Shown: one piece after another, positions 1-8,291 of the stretch
How positions within the stretch are numbered: position 1 is the stretch's first letter
Layout of the letters: every line of letters starts with the position of its first letter
The notes under the pieces: model-generated
What the model was told of the DNA's origin: nothing
What the model saw: only the letters and a program-made list of their open reading frames with translations
Databases searched by the model: none
Position numbers and translations under genes: made by a program
Assembly (NCBI GenBank): GCA_028820655.1
Contig: JAPPIK010000055.1
Location: 20,686 to 84,685 of the forward strand
DNA: 64,000 bases
Reading direction: 5' to 3'
Source: Candidatus Poribacteria bacterium
GTDB taxonomy: Bacteria; Poribacteria; WGA-4E; JAJDTR01

Positions 1-246
1 CGTCACCATATCAAGAAAATCGGGCCTAGGATCGCCTTCGATATTATATTCGACGGTGACCATCTCCGCAAGTTCGTAAACATCGTGCGGTTTTATATGG
101 CGCTGGTCTTGCCTAGGGTGAGCGGTGATACCTTGCGCTCCCGCGTCAATACAGGTTTGCGCCGCCTGAGTCACGCTTGGAAGATTTCCACCCCTTGAGT
201 TTCTCAGGGTAGCGATTTTATTTACATTTACGCTCAAGTTTATCAT
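1..246 (-). CDS. pdxJ: Pyridoxine 5'-phosphate synthase PdxJ, C-terminus cut by window edge
   Basis: The first 82 codons encode the start of PdxJ. This enzyme condenses 3-amino-2-oxopropyl phosphate with 1-deoxyxylulose 5-phosphate to make pyridoxine 5'-phosphate, in the cytoplasm. The family-specific blocks [13 protein letters not shown], then [12 protein letters not shown], then the start of the next strand (VEYNIEGDP) are all visible. The reading frame is open to base 1, so the missing part lies outside the window. ATG at 244-246 is the only start matching the family N-terminus; its ribosome-binding site is weak. The gene lies downstream of the BMC operon on the same strand, separated by 571 bp of repeats, and is probably independent of it. 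Confidence 0.92.
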   Translation of the reverse strand, partial: MINLSVNVNKIATLRNSRGGNLPSVTQAAQTCIDAGAQGITAHPRQDQRHIKPHDVYELAEMVTVEYNIEGDPRPDFLDMVT

Positions 247-344
247 CGAATTTTACTCGACGCCGTGCTCATTAGGTTGTCTTCCAGATCTGGAGAATTC
301 GTACGAGATAGAGACTAAGAAAAAGTGTAACAGTTTAGTCCATG

Positions 345-368
345 GGTCTGGATTTGCCAATCCAGACC
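345..368. repeat. Hairpin repeat B, copy 1
   Basis: Perfect inverted repeat with 10-bp arms, GGTCTGGATT and AATCCAGACC, around the loop TGCC. A second copy with nine identical stem pairs and an altered loop lies at 30638-30659. Both copies sit in a spacer that also contains hairpin repeat A. There is no T-run, so it is not an intrinsic terminator. Confidence 0.75.
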
Positions 369-593
369 GAGCGGGCAAGTAACGCGCCGATCAATGGAAC
401 ACAGTGCCATTTGCGGAGAATCGGGAGTTTACATGCCTAGCACGCACGTGCAACGAATGGGAGCTCTTTCGCACTCATTGTCCATTCGCTTGATCACTAC
501 TACAAACCGTCATCGTCGATATAGATTTATAGCCTGTTTGAAATGTAAGATATGTAAGGTGCGCATTAAAAACCTGCGGCATGGTGGTAGAAA

Positions 594-782
594 GAAATCA
601 AGTTTTCAAGAAAAAACTTGATTTCGACGGTCTTGACGAAATTACCCGGCCGCGCCATGCTGTTTCAATCCAGAAATCAAGTTTTCAAGAAAAAACTTGA
701 TTTCGACGGTCTTGACGAAATTACTCGGCCACGCCATGTTGGTCCAATCCAGAAATCAAGTTTTCAAGAAAAAACTTGATTT
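594..782. repeat. Tandem 79-bp repeat, each unit with a 12-13-bp-stem hairpin (repeat A)
   Basis: Three units begin at about 594, 673 and 752 with an exact 79-bp period. Each contains the arms AAATCAAGTTTT and AAAACTTGATTT around the loop CAAGAA (595-624, 674-703, 753-782). The 49-bp inter-hairpin segment is nearly identical in units 1 and 2 and diverges after unit 3. A related hairpin with compensatory base changes lies at 30564-30597. Confidence 0.9.
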
Positions 783-817
783 CGGTGGTTTTAGGAAATA
801 CGCCCCGTAGGCTCGCA

Positions 818-1750
818 TTATTCTAACTTTGACCAATACAATTCTTTTAGGCGGCGAATGTATTCTCTATCTCTCTTCTCCAACGCTTCGTCAAACCGCT
901 CTGGGTCGACAAACCACGGGGTGCCTTCTGCCAAGCGATTTCTGATTTTCTCATTCTCTATGCCACGAGGAGACCGTATATCCTCCGGCCATTTCCAAAC
1001 TCCCGACAAATCATAGTGTCGGAAAGGCCCCTCATGCGGCATACGGAAACCAAAGGTAGAAACGACACCAAGCTCAATGTCCTCCGCGGATGCCATCCCT
1101 TCAGCCCATAATCGAAGCGCCTCTCGGGCCATAGCTCCCTGTAACCGGTTGAGCAGATAGCCGGGTAATTCTTTGCGTAACCGAATCGGTATTTTCCTCG
1201 CCCTATCCATCAGATCGCAGGTAATGTCGTACGTTTCGTCGGAGGTTCCCGGCCCCTTTGCAACCTCAACGCCCGGCACAATGTGAGGCGGCACAAAATA
1301 GTGAGTTATGACCAGTTTGTCCTGTCTCTCGACATCGGAGCCGAAATCGCTAAGTACGAGTCCCGATGTGTTGCTCGCGAATATCGTATGGCGCGGACAC
1401 AAATCATCAAGTTTGTTGAATAACTCTCGTTTATCTGCGGATCTATCGACAATGGCTTCCGTAATAAAATCGCTGTCCGAGGCAACTTCCGTTAGATCGG
1501 TCGTCGTCCTTATCCTTTCAACGGCGCCCCTAGCTTGTTCTTGGGTTGTCAACTCCTCCTCGACAAAGAGATTCAGAGCTGAGTTGATGTTTGCCATGGA
1601 TTGCTCGAGGACTTCATCGTTCAAGTCGCTGATGACGGTAGGGTAGCCTGCGAGGGCAAAGTTAATCGCAATGCCGAAACCCATCGTCCCGCCTCCGACA
1701 ACCCCGACTTGATTCACATCGCTTAACTCCATACCACCCCCGTTCAGCAT
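818..1750 (-). CDS. 3-hydroxyacyl-CoA dehydrogenase family protein
   Basis: An NAD-dependent dehydrogenase of the 3-hydroxyacyl-CoA / 3-hydroxybutyryl-CoA dehydrogenase superfamily, 310 residues, close to the family's single-subunit length. The Rossmann motif GGGTMG is at residues 19-24, the SNTSG substrate loop at 126-130, and the catalytic-histidine region THYFVPPH around H150. The C-terminal helical domain follows. It lies 25 bp after the aldehyde dehydrogenase stop and is surely cotranscribed with it and the BMC shell gene. Its substrate would therefore be a 3-hydroxyacyl-CoA or related hydroxy acid tied to aldehyde metabolism; that part is inference. ATG at 1732 (residue 7) is an equally possible start. 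A gulonate-dehydrogenase-like activity cannot be excluded. Confidence 0.85.
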   Translation of the reverse strand: MLNGGGMELSDVNQVGVVGGGTMGFGIAINFALAGYPTVISDLNDEVLEQSMANINSALNLFVEEELTTQEQARGAVERIRTTTDLTEVASDSDFITEAIVDRSADKRELFNKLDDLCPRHTIFASNTSGLVLSDFGSDVERQDKLVITHYFVPPHIVPGVEVAKGPGTSDETYDITCDLMDRARKIPIRLRKELPGYLLNRLQGAMAREALRLWAEGMASAEDIELGVVSTFGFRMPHEGPFRHYDLSGVWKWPEDIRSPRGIENEKIRNRLAEGTPWFVDPERFDEALEKRDREYIRRLKELYWSKLE

Positions 1751-1775
1751 TCCCGCTCGAATCGTCGCGAACGCA

Positions 1776-3215
1776 CTAATTTAGTGTATGCCCCGACAGA
1801 TCGCCTGCAATTGTCAATCGACGCTGCTGCGTGAAAGTCCGCGGCCGCGTAAACCCCTCTCCGGTTGGCCCCGCAATCGTCATCGCCAGAAACCCTTCTC
1901 CGCCCAAGCCGGCACAGGCAAATGACGGCGCATTGACCACAACAATGTTACAATCCATCGCTTTGTTAAATTGTGTGATTCTTTTCATGTCATTCGTGTG
2001 GAGAATCGCGGTATGTCCGCGCCCGCCCTCGGCTCTTACGGCGCCCTTAAGCGCTTCCTCGAAGTTTCGCATCCGCGCAACTGGAAGGATAGGCATAAGG
2101 TACTCGTCAATGATAAAAGTGTGGTCGGCAGGGACATCCGCTACAATCGCCACCGTGTTAGCCGATGCCTTGATTCGCGCGGCATCCAAGATTTCACTCG
2201 CATCTTTCCCGATGAGGTCTTTGTTCACATCTCCATCTTTAATCACGGCCCTCTCCACGGCTTTGAGCTCGTTCGCTTTAAGCACATAACCACCGTTTTT
2301 CGCCAGTTCGCGAACGGTTTCATTGGCAACAGATTCGACCACAAACAACGCCTTTTCGCCAATGCAGAGGAGATTATTGTCAAAGCTTGTGCCGTCGATG
2401 GTATGTTTCGCGGCTTTGGCTATATCCGCGGTTTCGTCAATCAGAGCAGGCGGATTGCCCGGACCCGCCGCAATCGCTTTCTTCCCGCTGGTCAACGCCG
2501 CCTTTACCACGCTGGGACCGCCGGTTGCCACGACCATGGAGATGTCGTCGTGATTCATGATCTCTTTTACGGTGCGGAGCGTCGCGTCGGCAACGGCGGT
2601 CAACAAATCCGGTGGGCCGCCAGACTTTACGACTGCTTCGTTTATAACGTGCATAGTTTCATGCGTGCAGTTTGCTGCATTCGGGTGCGGACTAAATACC
2701 ACCGCGTTTCCGGCCGAGAGCATTATTATAGCGTGGTTGATAACCGTTGAGGTCGGATTGGTCGTCGGTGTAATTGAGTGAATCACGCCATACGGAACAT
2801 ATTCAACCAGCAGCGCTCCCTCATCGCCTGAAGAAGCCTCGGATTGCAAATCTTCCACTCCCGGTGAAAGATTGACCGCACCTTCATTCTTCATCAGTTT
2901 GTGTGCGGCGTTTCCCATTCCCGTGTCTTCAACTGCCAGATCAGCGAGAGATTGAGCGTTTTCGAGAGCGGCGCGCTTGATTGCTTCAATGATCTCCCTG
3001 CGCTCGGCAAATCCGAGCCGCGTAAATTCTTCTTGCGCTTGCTTGGCTGCCATGACCGCTTGATCGGTACTCGGATGGATTCCTGATTGCGATCTGGAAC
3101 CAACACCGGCTTTCGATCTTTCTTCCGACGCGCTTGGAATACGCCCTTCACTTCGAAGATTACTGATGACTTGCGATACAATCTCTTCAATCTGATCAGG
3201 GTTAATTTCCGCCAT
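1776..3215 (-). CDS. CoA-acylating aldehyde dehydrogenase, BMC-associated (EutE/PduP type)
   Basis: It converts an aldehyde, CoA and NAD+ to an acyl-CoA and NADH. The hallmarks of the acylating branch are PYGVIHSITPTTNPTST (residues 141-157), ATGGPSVVKAA (230-240) and the catalytic cysteine C284 in NLLCIGE. Residues 1-22 form a short amphipathic helix followed by a Ser/Gly/Arg-rich linker (23-48), the layout of BMC encapsulation peptides on PduP and EutE. GGAGG lies 5 nt before ATG 3215. The gene follows the shell gene by 97 bp containing a stem-loop. Encapsulation is inferred from the N-terminus and the operon. The exact aldehyde (acetaldehyde, propionaldehyde, lactaldehyde) cannot be read from sequence alone. 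Confidence 0.93.
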   Translation of the reverse strand: MAEINPDQIEEIVSQVISNLRSEGRIPSASEERSKAGVGSRSQSGIHPSTDQAVMAAKQAQEEFTRLGFAERREIIEAIKRAALENAQSLADLAVEDTGMGNAAHKLMKNEGAVNLSPGVEDLQSEASSGDEGALLVEYVPYGVIHSITPTTNPTSTVINHAIIMLSAGNAVVFSPHPNAANCTHETMHVINEAVVKSGGPPDLLTAVADATLRTVKEIMNHDDISMVVATGGPSVVKAALTSGKKAIAAGPGNPPALIDETADIAKAAKHTIDGTSFDNNLLCIGEKALFVVESVANETVRELAKNGGYVLKANELKAVERAVIKDGDVNKDLIGKDASEILDAARIKASANTVAIVADVPADHTFIIDEYLMPILPVARMRNFEEALKGAVRAEGGRGHTAILHTNDMKRITQFNKAMDCNIVVVNAPSFACAGLGGEGFLAMTIAGPTGEGFTRPRTFTQQRRLTIAGDLSGHTLN

Positions 3216-3252
3216 ATATACCTCCGATTCCAGGGGTTAGGCTTACAGACTT

Positions 3253-3305
3253 GAGGCTCGGAACGGGAATGGTTGATCACTTCCCGACGACGAATACAGA
3301 GCCTC
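3253..3305 (-). other. Intercistronic stem-loop between shell gene and aldehyde dehydrogenase
   Basis: Outer arms GAGGCTC/GAGCCTC (3299-3305 and 3253-3259) enclose an inner GGGAA/TTCCC pair. There is no T-run, so it is not a terminator. It could stabilise or partly insulate the shell-protein message, giving unequal expression of shell and enzyme. That role is inferred. Confidence 0.45.
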
Positions 3306-3312
3306 CGCGTCT

Positions 3313-3588
3313 TTAACCCTGAGAGAGCATATTTTCCACATCTGCGTGCGGACGTGGGATTACATGGACGGAAATGAGTTCACCAACATCCTTGGCGGCT
3401 TCCGCGCCCGCGTCCGTCGCCGCTTGCACAGCTCCCACATCGCCTCTCACCATAACAGTAACATATCCCGCGCCAATCTGCTCTCTGCCAATGAGCGAGA
3501 CATTAGCCGCCTTAACCATTGTGTCTGCCGCCTCAATTGCGGCAACAAGACCTCTCGTTTCAATCAATCCCAATGCTTCACTTGCCAT
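3313..3588 (-). CDS. BMC-domain shell hexamer protein (EutM/PduA/CcmK-like)
   Basis: A 91-residue single BMC-domain protein that would form hexameric tiles of a microcompartment shell. It opens with [20 protein letters not shown], continues with the [19 protein letters not shown] block, and ends with [14 protein letters not shown], all typical of canonical EutM/PduA hexamers. ATG 3588 is chosen because GGGAGG lies 10 nt upstream; an open frame extends 19 codons further without family similarity. A sigma-70 promoter lies at 3684-3712. No pentamer (EutN/CcmL) or trimer gene is present in the window, so this locus is minimal or the rest of the shell is encoded elsewhere. Confidence 0.95.
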   Translation of the reverse strand: MASEALGLIETRGLVAAIEAADTMVKAANVSLIGREQIGAGYVTVMVRGDVGAVQAATDAGAEAAKDVGELISVHVIPRPHADVENMLSQG

Positions 3589-3683
3589 GTCGTTTGAGAC
3601 CTCCCAAATGTTCGAACTGTAGAAACTGAATTGTGGGTTGACCACTGGACAGACCGTTCATACAGGTCCCTCAACCCGCCCTC

Positions 3684-3712
3684 ATAATAGCATAATCTTC
3701 CGGCTCTTGCAA
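3684..3712 (-). promoter_or_regulatory. Sigma-70-type promoter of the BMC operon
   Basis: On the minus strand, TTGCAA (-35, 3707-3712) and TATTAT (-10, 3684-3689) are separated by 17 nt. Transcription would start near 3677, leaving a leader of about 89 nt before the shell gene. Confidence 0.65.
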
Positions 3713-4095
3713 CCCGCACTTTACAATCGCACTCGACCGCATGCATCGAGGCTGATTTTGGCGTGTGCAAGGCAACGTCATAACTGGGATGAACCCTTCG
3801 GTTACGAAGGGACAATTGTTGAGTGTGCCGTCGTCGTGTATTGGATTTTGATGGGGAAGTGCGGCGCTACCGGTCCATGCGCCGCGAGCTGTCCTGAATC
3901 AACGAGCCGTAGGCGGAAGATATGGACGAGTTCGACTACACATCAACCTGATGTGGATTGGTAGAAAGGCGTGGGGTATGGTATTGATGATTTCGTCGTT
4001 ATCGCACCCATCCCATACCCAGCTCAGACACGAAAATAGATAGGCGAGAAATAATATATCAACTTGACCGATCAGATCGCGGACAGACATCCGGC
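3713..4095. other. 383-bp intergenic region, no gene seen
   Basis: Both strands lack an ORF with family similarity or a ribosome-binding site. A short palindromic stretch, CACATCAACCTGATGTG, lies near 3940-3956. It separates the BMC promoter from the small membrane protein gene at 4096. Confidence 0.5.
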
Positions 4096-4467
4096 TCATT
4101 GGGAACCGGGTTGGGCGCGCGATGGATTCACTTCCCGTCCCCGCGTGTCATCGCCCTGAGTCTCCGCACTTGGATAAACTTTCGGTGGTGAATTGCTAGG
4201 TACGTTCGATTCAGTTCCTTCACCCGGCGAGCCGGATGGCTCGGATTCGGGATCCACAACGGGGCGCCGCACTTTGGGTTCGGGTGGGTCTTTCGCGCGT
4301 AATACTTCAGCCCCCACGAGGCCCGGGAATTCGGCTAAGGTTTTCTTTAGATACAGACCGTTGACGAAACTAAATGCTACGATAAAGACGGCATACATCG
4401 TTGCAACGGTCAGGACGACGATGACAGTAGTAATGACTATTCGCTTCACATTTACGCCAGCAAGCAT
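4096..4467 (-). CDS. Small single-pass membrane protein with Pro/Ser/Glu-rich tail
   Basis: Unrecognised 123-residue protein. An N-terminal transmembrane segment (about residues 10-32, RIVITTVIVVLTVATMYAVF) is followed by a short ordered stretch and then a low-complexity tail rich in Pro, Ser and Glu (from about residue 58 to the end). ATG 4467 is chosen because AAAGGAGG lies 7 nt upstream; upstream in-frame codons have no such site. It follows the first of two paralogous lipoprotein genes on the same strand and may be cotranscribed. The tail suggests a disordered periplasmic or cytoplasmic tether. Nothing more specific can be said. Confidence 0.6.
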   Translation of the reverse strand: MLAGVNVKRIVITTVIVVLTVATMYAVFIVAFSFVNGLYLKKTLAEFPGLVGAEVLRAKDPPEPKVRRPVVDPESEPSGSPGEGTESNVPSNSPPKVYPSAETQGDDTRGREVNPSRAQPGSQ

Positions 4468-4540
4468 GATGTTGTCCTCCTTTAACACCGGAAGCGGAGC
4501 TAAGAAACGCAGTAACCTTACCGACCACTGGTCACTGACC

Positions 4541-4575
4541 ATCAAGCGAATGATTAGCGAGTGCGCTAGAGATCC
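4541..4575 (+). repeat. 35-bp dispersed repeat D, copy overlapping a stop codon
   Basis: A copy of the dispersed element that begins ATCAAGCGA and ends AGAGATCC. It overlaps the 3' end of the lipoprotein gene at 4566: the TAG stop of that gene (4566-4568) lies inside the repeat, so the repeat supplies the last codons of the protein. Confidence 0.85.
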
Positions 4576-5660
4576 ACTGCCTTTATCTCGTAGTCAATCA
4601 ATTCGGCGATGCCGTTTGGGGTTTCGATTTTCACCGGACCGACCCCCGGGGCGAGCCACATCGTTTGCAATCCTAATCTCGGCATTAAATTCGCCAACAG
4701 GTCGGCTAACTCGTCGCGAAAGGTCAACTCGAAAGCCGCGAGTTCCGCACGCCCGGGTTGGCCCAAAGCTGCAAAAGGGCCAACGTCTACAAACTGTAAA
4801 GTTTTAATCGAAATTTGCCCCGCTTCATATTGAATTTTGAGGCAATTCTCAAATGTGCCGGTAGACGTTGCGACCAATTCGGGGGCGTTGCCGGTCGTTG
4901 CGACAATCGTAGTGTCGACGTAGAATTCCCACAGATAATGTGCATCGGATTTTGATCGCAATCTTAATTCGAGTGCCGTGTAGGACTGGTTTGCCATAAG
5001 CGGAAACCGGAGGGGCGTTAATTCGCTCTGCGAAGCGACATGCGGGGCTGTCTTAAATAGCATGGTCAATATCCCGGGCGGATTGAATACACGTGAGCCC
5101 TTATCGATGAGACACACGTGACCATTGAGATCGAATCTGCAAGAGAGCCCGAAATTCCATTCCGGAGTTTCACCTCCGCTATCGAGAACTATTTTCCTAA
5201 TAGCGTCATTGAATTCGGTGACTTTAATCGGGCGGACAAGCCGATCGGCATACGTAAAATACTCGGCGGGCCCGACCGAGTCAAAAAGGTCGTGATAGTC
5301 GTGTTCGATCGGCCGGAGCCATCGCGGGATGTTTTCTTCAATCGCGCGATGACGGGCTTTTTTCACTTGCGAATAGCTGAAAGAATGATAGCGATCGGCA
5401 TCAAACACCTCTGATTCGGTAACTTGACGCGACCATTCGGAACCGTCGGGATTGCGGTAAGTCCAACGGTTGCCGAGAGCTATGGGAAAGTAAGGCGACG
5501 ATGTCGGGGCTGGCGCAACATCAGGGTTTTCGGCGAAGGGGGTATTGATGGTTTCCTCTCCGCCGCACCCGGACATCAATAGGATGGAACAGAAAATAGC
5601 AACCCCGTTAACCCTGTTCTTTAGAAGGAATTGCCTTGTGAATAACCGATGTATGGACAT
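4566..5660 (-). CDS. Lipoprotein, paralogue 1 of a tandem pair
   Basis: Predicted lipoprotein of 364 residues with a hydrophobic signal and lipobox LMSGC, so it should be anchored by its acylated cysteine. The mature part shares with the next gene the blocks FPIALGNRWTYRNPDGSEW, GTFENCLKIQY and the C-terminal WLAPGVGPVKIE...GIAELIDYEIK. This resembles bacterial proteins of unknown function with a GNRWTY-type N-terminus, probably all-beta. ATG 5660 has GGAGG 6 nt upstream; the longer frame lacks this and would bury the signal peptide. The last residues (KAVDL) and stop come from a dispersed repeat. Function unknown. Confidence 0.8.
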   Translation of the reverse strand: MSIHRLFTRQFLLKNRVNGVAIFCSILLMSGCGGEETINTPFAENPDVAPAPTSSPYFPIALGNRWTYRNPDGSEWSRQVTESEVFDADRYHSFSYSQVKKARHRAIEENIPRWLRPIEHDYHDLFDSVGPAEYFTYADRLVRPIKVTEFNDAIRKIVLDSGGETPEWNFGLSCRFDLNGHVCLIDKGSRVFNPPGILTMLFKTAPHVASQSELTPLRFPLMANQSYTALELRLRSKSDAHYLWEFYVDTTIVATTGNAPELVATSTGTFENCLKIQYEAGQISIKTLQFVDVGPFAALGQPGRAELAAFELTFRDELADLLANLMPRLGLQTMWLAPGVGPVKIETPNGIAELIDYEIKAVDL

Positions 5661-5780
5661 ATTTGCCTCCTGACACCAATCTCCAATATAATTTTCCAAG
5701 AGTTCACATAATCTTTCCATTTTGTTGAGTCACGTGCAAACTATATTCCCTTACTGACCACTAATCACTGACTACCAGCC

Positions 5781-5815
5781 ATCAAGCGAGTGATTAGCGC
5801 GTGCAATAGAGATCC
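5781..5815 (+). repeat. 35-bp dispersed repeat D
   Basis: Copy beginning ATCAAGCGAGTG and ending AGAGATCC, just downstream of the stop of the second lipoprotein paralogue (5822). The equivalent position relative to paralogue 1 also carries a copy, which suggests the repeat was duplicated together with the gene. Confidence 0.85.
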
Positions 5816-5821
5816 GCGGCT

Positions 5822-6844
5822 TTATTTAATTTCGTAGTCAATCAATTCGGCGATGCCGTCGGCGCGTTCTATTTTGACCGGTCCAACTCCCGGCGCTAAC
5901 CATACGGTTTCTAATCCCAACTCCAGAATTACAGACTTCATCAGATCTACCAATTCCTTGTGAATTTCCGATTCCAGAAGTCTGACGAAACCCTTGCTAA
6001 CTCCAACCGGAAGAGGCAGTGGAACCAGATGCTGAAATTCCGTAGTTTTAACTGACTGTAGATCCCCTCGGTATTGAATTCTCAGGCAGTTCTCAAATGT
6101 GCCAGCCCGCGTTTCAACTGGTTCCGGGTGTCCTACGCTTGCTGAAATCACCCCGCTCGCTTCAAAGGAGTGAAAAGAGGTAAGGGTTTCGCGACTCCCG
6201 TTCAGTTTCATATTCAGGACTTTGTATGTCTGGCCTGAAACAAGCGGGAAACGAAGCAATACGAAATCGCCGTGCCTAACCACACGTGTGCGGTAATGCT
6301 TCAAGTAAACGAAGGCACCTTCCGCCTTGGACGATTGCCAAACACCACCATCAAACGTGTGACTTAAATGCCAGTCCGGATCGTCCCCGCCACTACGGAG
6401 GATCGTCCGCCACACTGCATCGTTAATACTGTTGTTGTTGGCCGAGAGCTCAAGCCGATAGGGAGTTGTGGCATACACCGGCGATTCGAGAAAATCGGAA
6501 CGCGAATCTTCAATCGGAGGGTCGTAGTGAATGACATGGAATGTGAGATATGAACCAATCTGCTTGCCGGCAACTTCACGCGCCCACTCGGAGCCGTCAG
6601 GATTGCGGTAAACCCAGCGGTTACCAACCGTTATCGGGTAGTAATCGGGAAACATGATTTCGGACTGTACGGCTTCTTTTGCCTCAACCATGGGGTTGTT
6701 GACGGGTGCCTCGGACCCACATCCACACAATAATAATACCAGAAAGACACAAAGGACAGTGACAATGAACGCGCAGCGAGTGGTCAATAGACACGTATGT
6801 CCTTTTCGAGGATATTTGAATCTTAAGAGACGACCTCCGGACAT
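5822..6844 (-). CDS. Lipoprotein, paralogue 2 of a tandem pair
   Basis: 340-residue paralogue of the gene at 4566. It has a long hydrophobic signal and lipobox LLLCGC, then YPITVGNRWVYRNPDGSEW, GTFENCLRIQYRGDLQSVKT and the C-terminal LAPGVGPVKIERADGIAELI block. The centre diverges from paralogue 1 while both ends are conserved, consistent with an old tandem duplication under constraint at the termini. ATG 6844 is chosen because AGGAGG precedes it by 5 nt; an in-frame GTG two codons upstream is less likely. Probably expressed with its neighbours. Function unknown. Confidence 0.8.
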   Translation of the reverse strand: MSGGRLLRFKYPRKGHTCLLTTRCAFIVTVLCVFLVLLLCGCGSEAPVNNPMVEAKEAVQSEIMFPDYYPITVGNRWVYRNPDGSEWAREVAGKQIGSYLTFHVIHYDPPIEDSRSDFLESPVYATTPYRLELSANNNSINDAVWRTILRSGGDDPDWHLSHTFDGGVWQSSKAEGAFVYLKHYRTRVVRHGDFVLLRFPLVSGQTYKVLNMKLNGSRETLTSFHSFEASGVISASVGHPEPVETRAGTFENCLRIQYRGDLQSVKTTEFQHLVPLPLPVGVSKGFVRLLESEIHKELVDLMKSVILELGLETVWLAPGVGPVKIERADGIAELIDYEIK

Positions 6845-6984
6845 TTTCACCTCCTAAAACTGTGAAAAGTAGAGAACGAGAGTGATGTCTTGGATTCTCC
6901 ATTCTCTACTATTCACTTGGGAACCATCGCCAGCGGGTGAGATAATCCTCTATATGAAATCAAAGTTCGATTTCGGCGGTTAAT

Positions 6985-7341
6985 TTAATTATCATCTTCA
7001 GCATCTTGAACTTGAAAGACTTCGTCTTCATCATATCCGTGTACGACGGAAAGTGCTTCGCCAGGTGCATCGAAGTCACCGGAAGAATGGGCGGATACCA
7101 CAACAAATTGATTTCCAAATCCAGAATCCTCTTCTTGGTGATCAAGACCAACAGTCGTCTCTGCCCGTACGAATCCATTGTGGAGCCCGTGGCTCCCGGC
7201 CATCGCGTTAGCATAATTGGTTCCATTGCCTGACTCGCCGGTTTTCCAGCAACTTGCCGTGGCACCCCAGCCGTACACTATACTTACTGCCATTACAAGG
7301 GCAAAAATACCCGCGATTGCCAAAACAAAAAACCCTTTCAT
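6985..7341 (-). CDS. Small exported protein, unknown function
   Basis: 118 residues with a clear signal peptide (hydrophobic to about residue 23, ending near VYGWGATAS) and a mature part rich in Gly, Asn and acidic residues, including the run DEDEVFQVQDAEDD near the end. A single cysteine (C31) remains in the mature part. It lies 39 bp downstream of the gene at 7381 on the same strand, and AAAGGAGA precedes the start, so the pair is probably one transcript, possibly under the sigma-54-type promoter at 8292. I recognise no family. Confidence 0.6.
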   Translation of the reverse strand: MKGFFVLAIAGIFALVMAVSIVYGWGATASCWKTGESGNGTNYANAMAGSHGLHNGFVRAETTVGLDHQEEDSGFGNQFVVVSAHSSGDFDAPGEALSVVHGYDEDEVFQVQDAEDDN

Positions 7342-7380
7342 GATATTGTCTCCTTTCGATTATCCATTAGTTATAAATTG

Positions 7381-8157
7381 CTAATCATCATCGGTGAGAA
7401 AGGTGTAAGGGTCGTATCCCGCATCGTCATACGCGACAAATTTGGTGCCGGGGTACATGGTTTCCCAATCCCCCGTCACAAAATCTTCCGTAGTGAAGTT
7501 GAAGTCTCGCGCATGCGTCCCCATCGAAGTGGCGATGTACCTATATGGAGTCGGATTCCCTCGCTCGTCATGAGTCTCGCCGTATCCCCATTTGACGTAC
7601 ACCACATCGGGATAAAGAGGGTAGACTTTGCCGTCATTGTCTCTGAAGGCGCCGTTAATGAATCCGCGTTCCCCCTGATTCCAGAGTTTTATCAACACAC
7701 GGTAGATTGACTCGTGCTCGGGCATGTCCCCCTTTTGATATCCGGGGAGAGTTAACCAGACGGGTGTTAAATCCGATGGGAACCCTCCCGGGACTGGCGG
7801 GAAATCGCGTTTTTCCTCGGCGATATCGTCCTCAAGTCCCAAAAGGTATGATTCAAATTCCGCATCGTTGAACTCGGCGTCGTGACTTGACAACTCCGAG
7901 TTGAAGGATTCAGAACGCTCCTCAGGCCTGTCTTGTACCTGCGCGCTTTCGGACCCGCTAGGTGCGTAGACGAGACTTGTAGGCTGCATAGCACGCTTGA
8001 GCATTTCGGCGCGCTCCGGATTAGGCTCCGGCAGGAGGTAAACCGTCTTGGGTTCGACAGTCTGGTTTGCCCGAATCATCAGGACTGTGCCGATAGAAAC
8101 GCAAACCGCAGCAACCAAAGCGATGATGCATAAGCGGCGTTTCTTGACCAAAGACAT
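7381..8157 (-). CDS. Membrane-anchored protein of unknown function, downstream of a -24/-12 promoter
   Basis: 258 residues. An N-terminal signal-anchor (residues 8-28) follows a KKRR positive patch, then come a flexible linker and a C-terminal region rich in Trp, Tyr and acidic residues (for example YVKWGYGETHDERGNPTPY and the acidic C-terminus). No family is recognised. AAAGGATAGGGAAAC precedes ATG 8157. A consensus-like sigma-54 promoter lies 135 bp upstream and the activator gene lies immediately beyond, so this is the likeliest target of that activator. Whether it is a sensor partner, pilin-like or surface protein cannot be decided. Confidence 0.65.
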   Translation of the reverse strand: MSLVKKRRLCIIALVAAVCVSIGTVLMIRANQTVEPKTVYLLPEPNPERAEMLKRAMQPTSLVYAPSGSESAQVQDRPEERSESFNSELSSHDAEFNDAEFESYLLGLEDDIAEEKRDFPPVPGGFPSDLTPVWLTLPGYQKGDMPEHESIYRVLIKLWNQGERGFINGAFRDNDGKVYPLYPDVVYVKWGYGETHDERGNPTPYRYIATSMGTHARDFNFTTEDFVTGDWETMYPGTKFVAYDDAGYDPYTFLTDDD

Positions 8158-8233
8158 GTTTCCCTATCCTTTCATCACAATGATACAGGTTACAGGTTAA
8201 ATCGCGGAGAAAGCTGAATGCTACTCTCGGTTG

Positions 8234-8267
8234 CGATAACCATTCCCATGTTGCGGAATGGCTATCG
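8234..8267. other. 13-bp inverted repeat in the leader of the gene at 7381
   Basis: Arms CGATAACCATTCC and GGAATGGCTATCG (one G-T pair in RNA) flank the 8-nt loop CATGTTGC. It falls within the predicted 5' leader downstream of the -24/-12 promoter, so it could be an mRNA stem-loop or a DNA-binding site. It has no T-run. Confidence 0.55.
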
Positions 8268-8291
8268 ACTCACGTTTCACTGATGTTATGG

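Larger units (their letters stand above)
247..817. other. 571-bp non-coding, repeat-rich spacer
   Basis: No credible gene is seen. The spacer holds a 10-bp-stem hairpin (345-368), a degenerate copy of the 35-bp dispersed repeat in reverse orientation (about 472-497), a GCCTGTTTGAAA-type motif near 530 that recurs at 49567, and three tandem 79-bp hairpin repeats (594-782). It separates the BMC operon from pdxJ. Confidence 0.7.

Noticed and set aside
1831..3086. Several plus-strand frames over the aldehyde dehydrogenase
   Set aside because: Shadows of a strongly conserved minus-strand gene.
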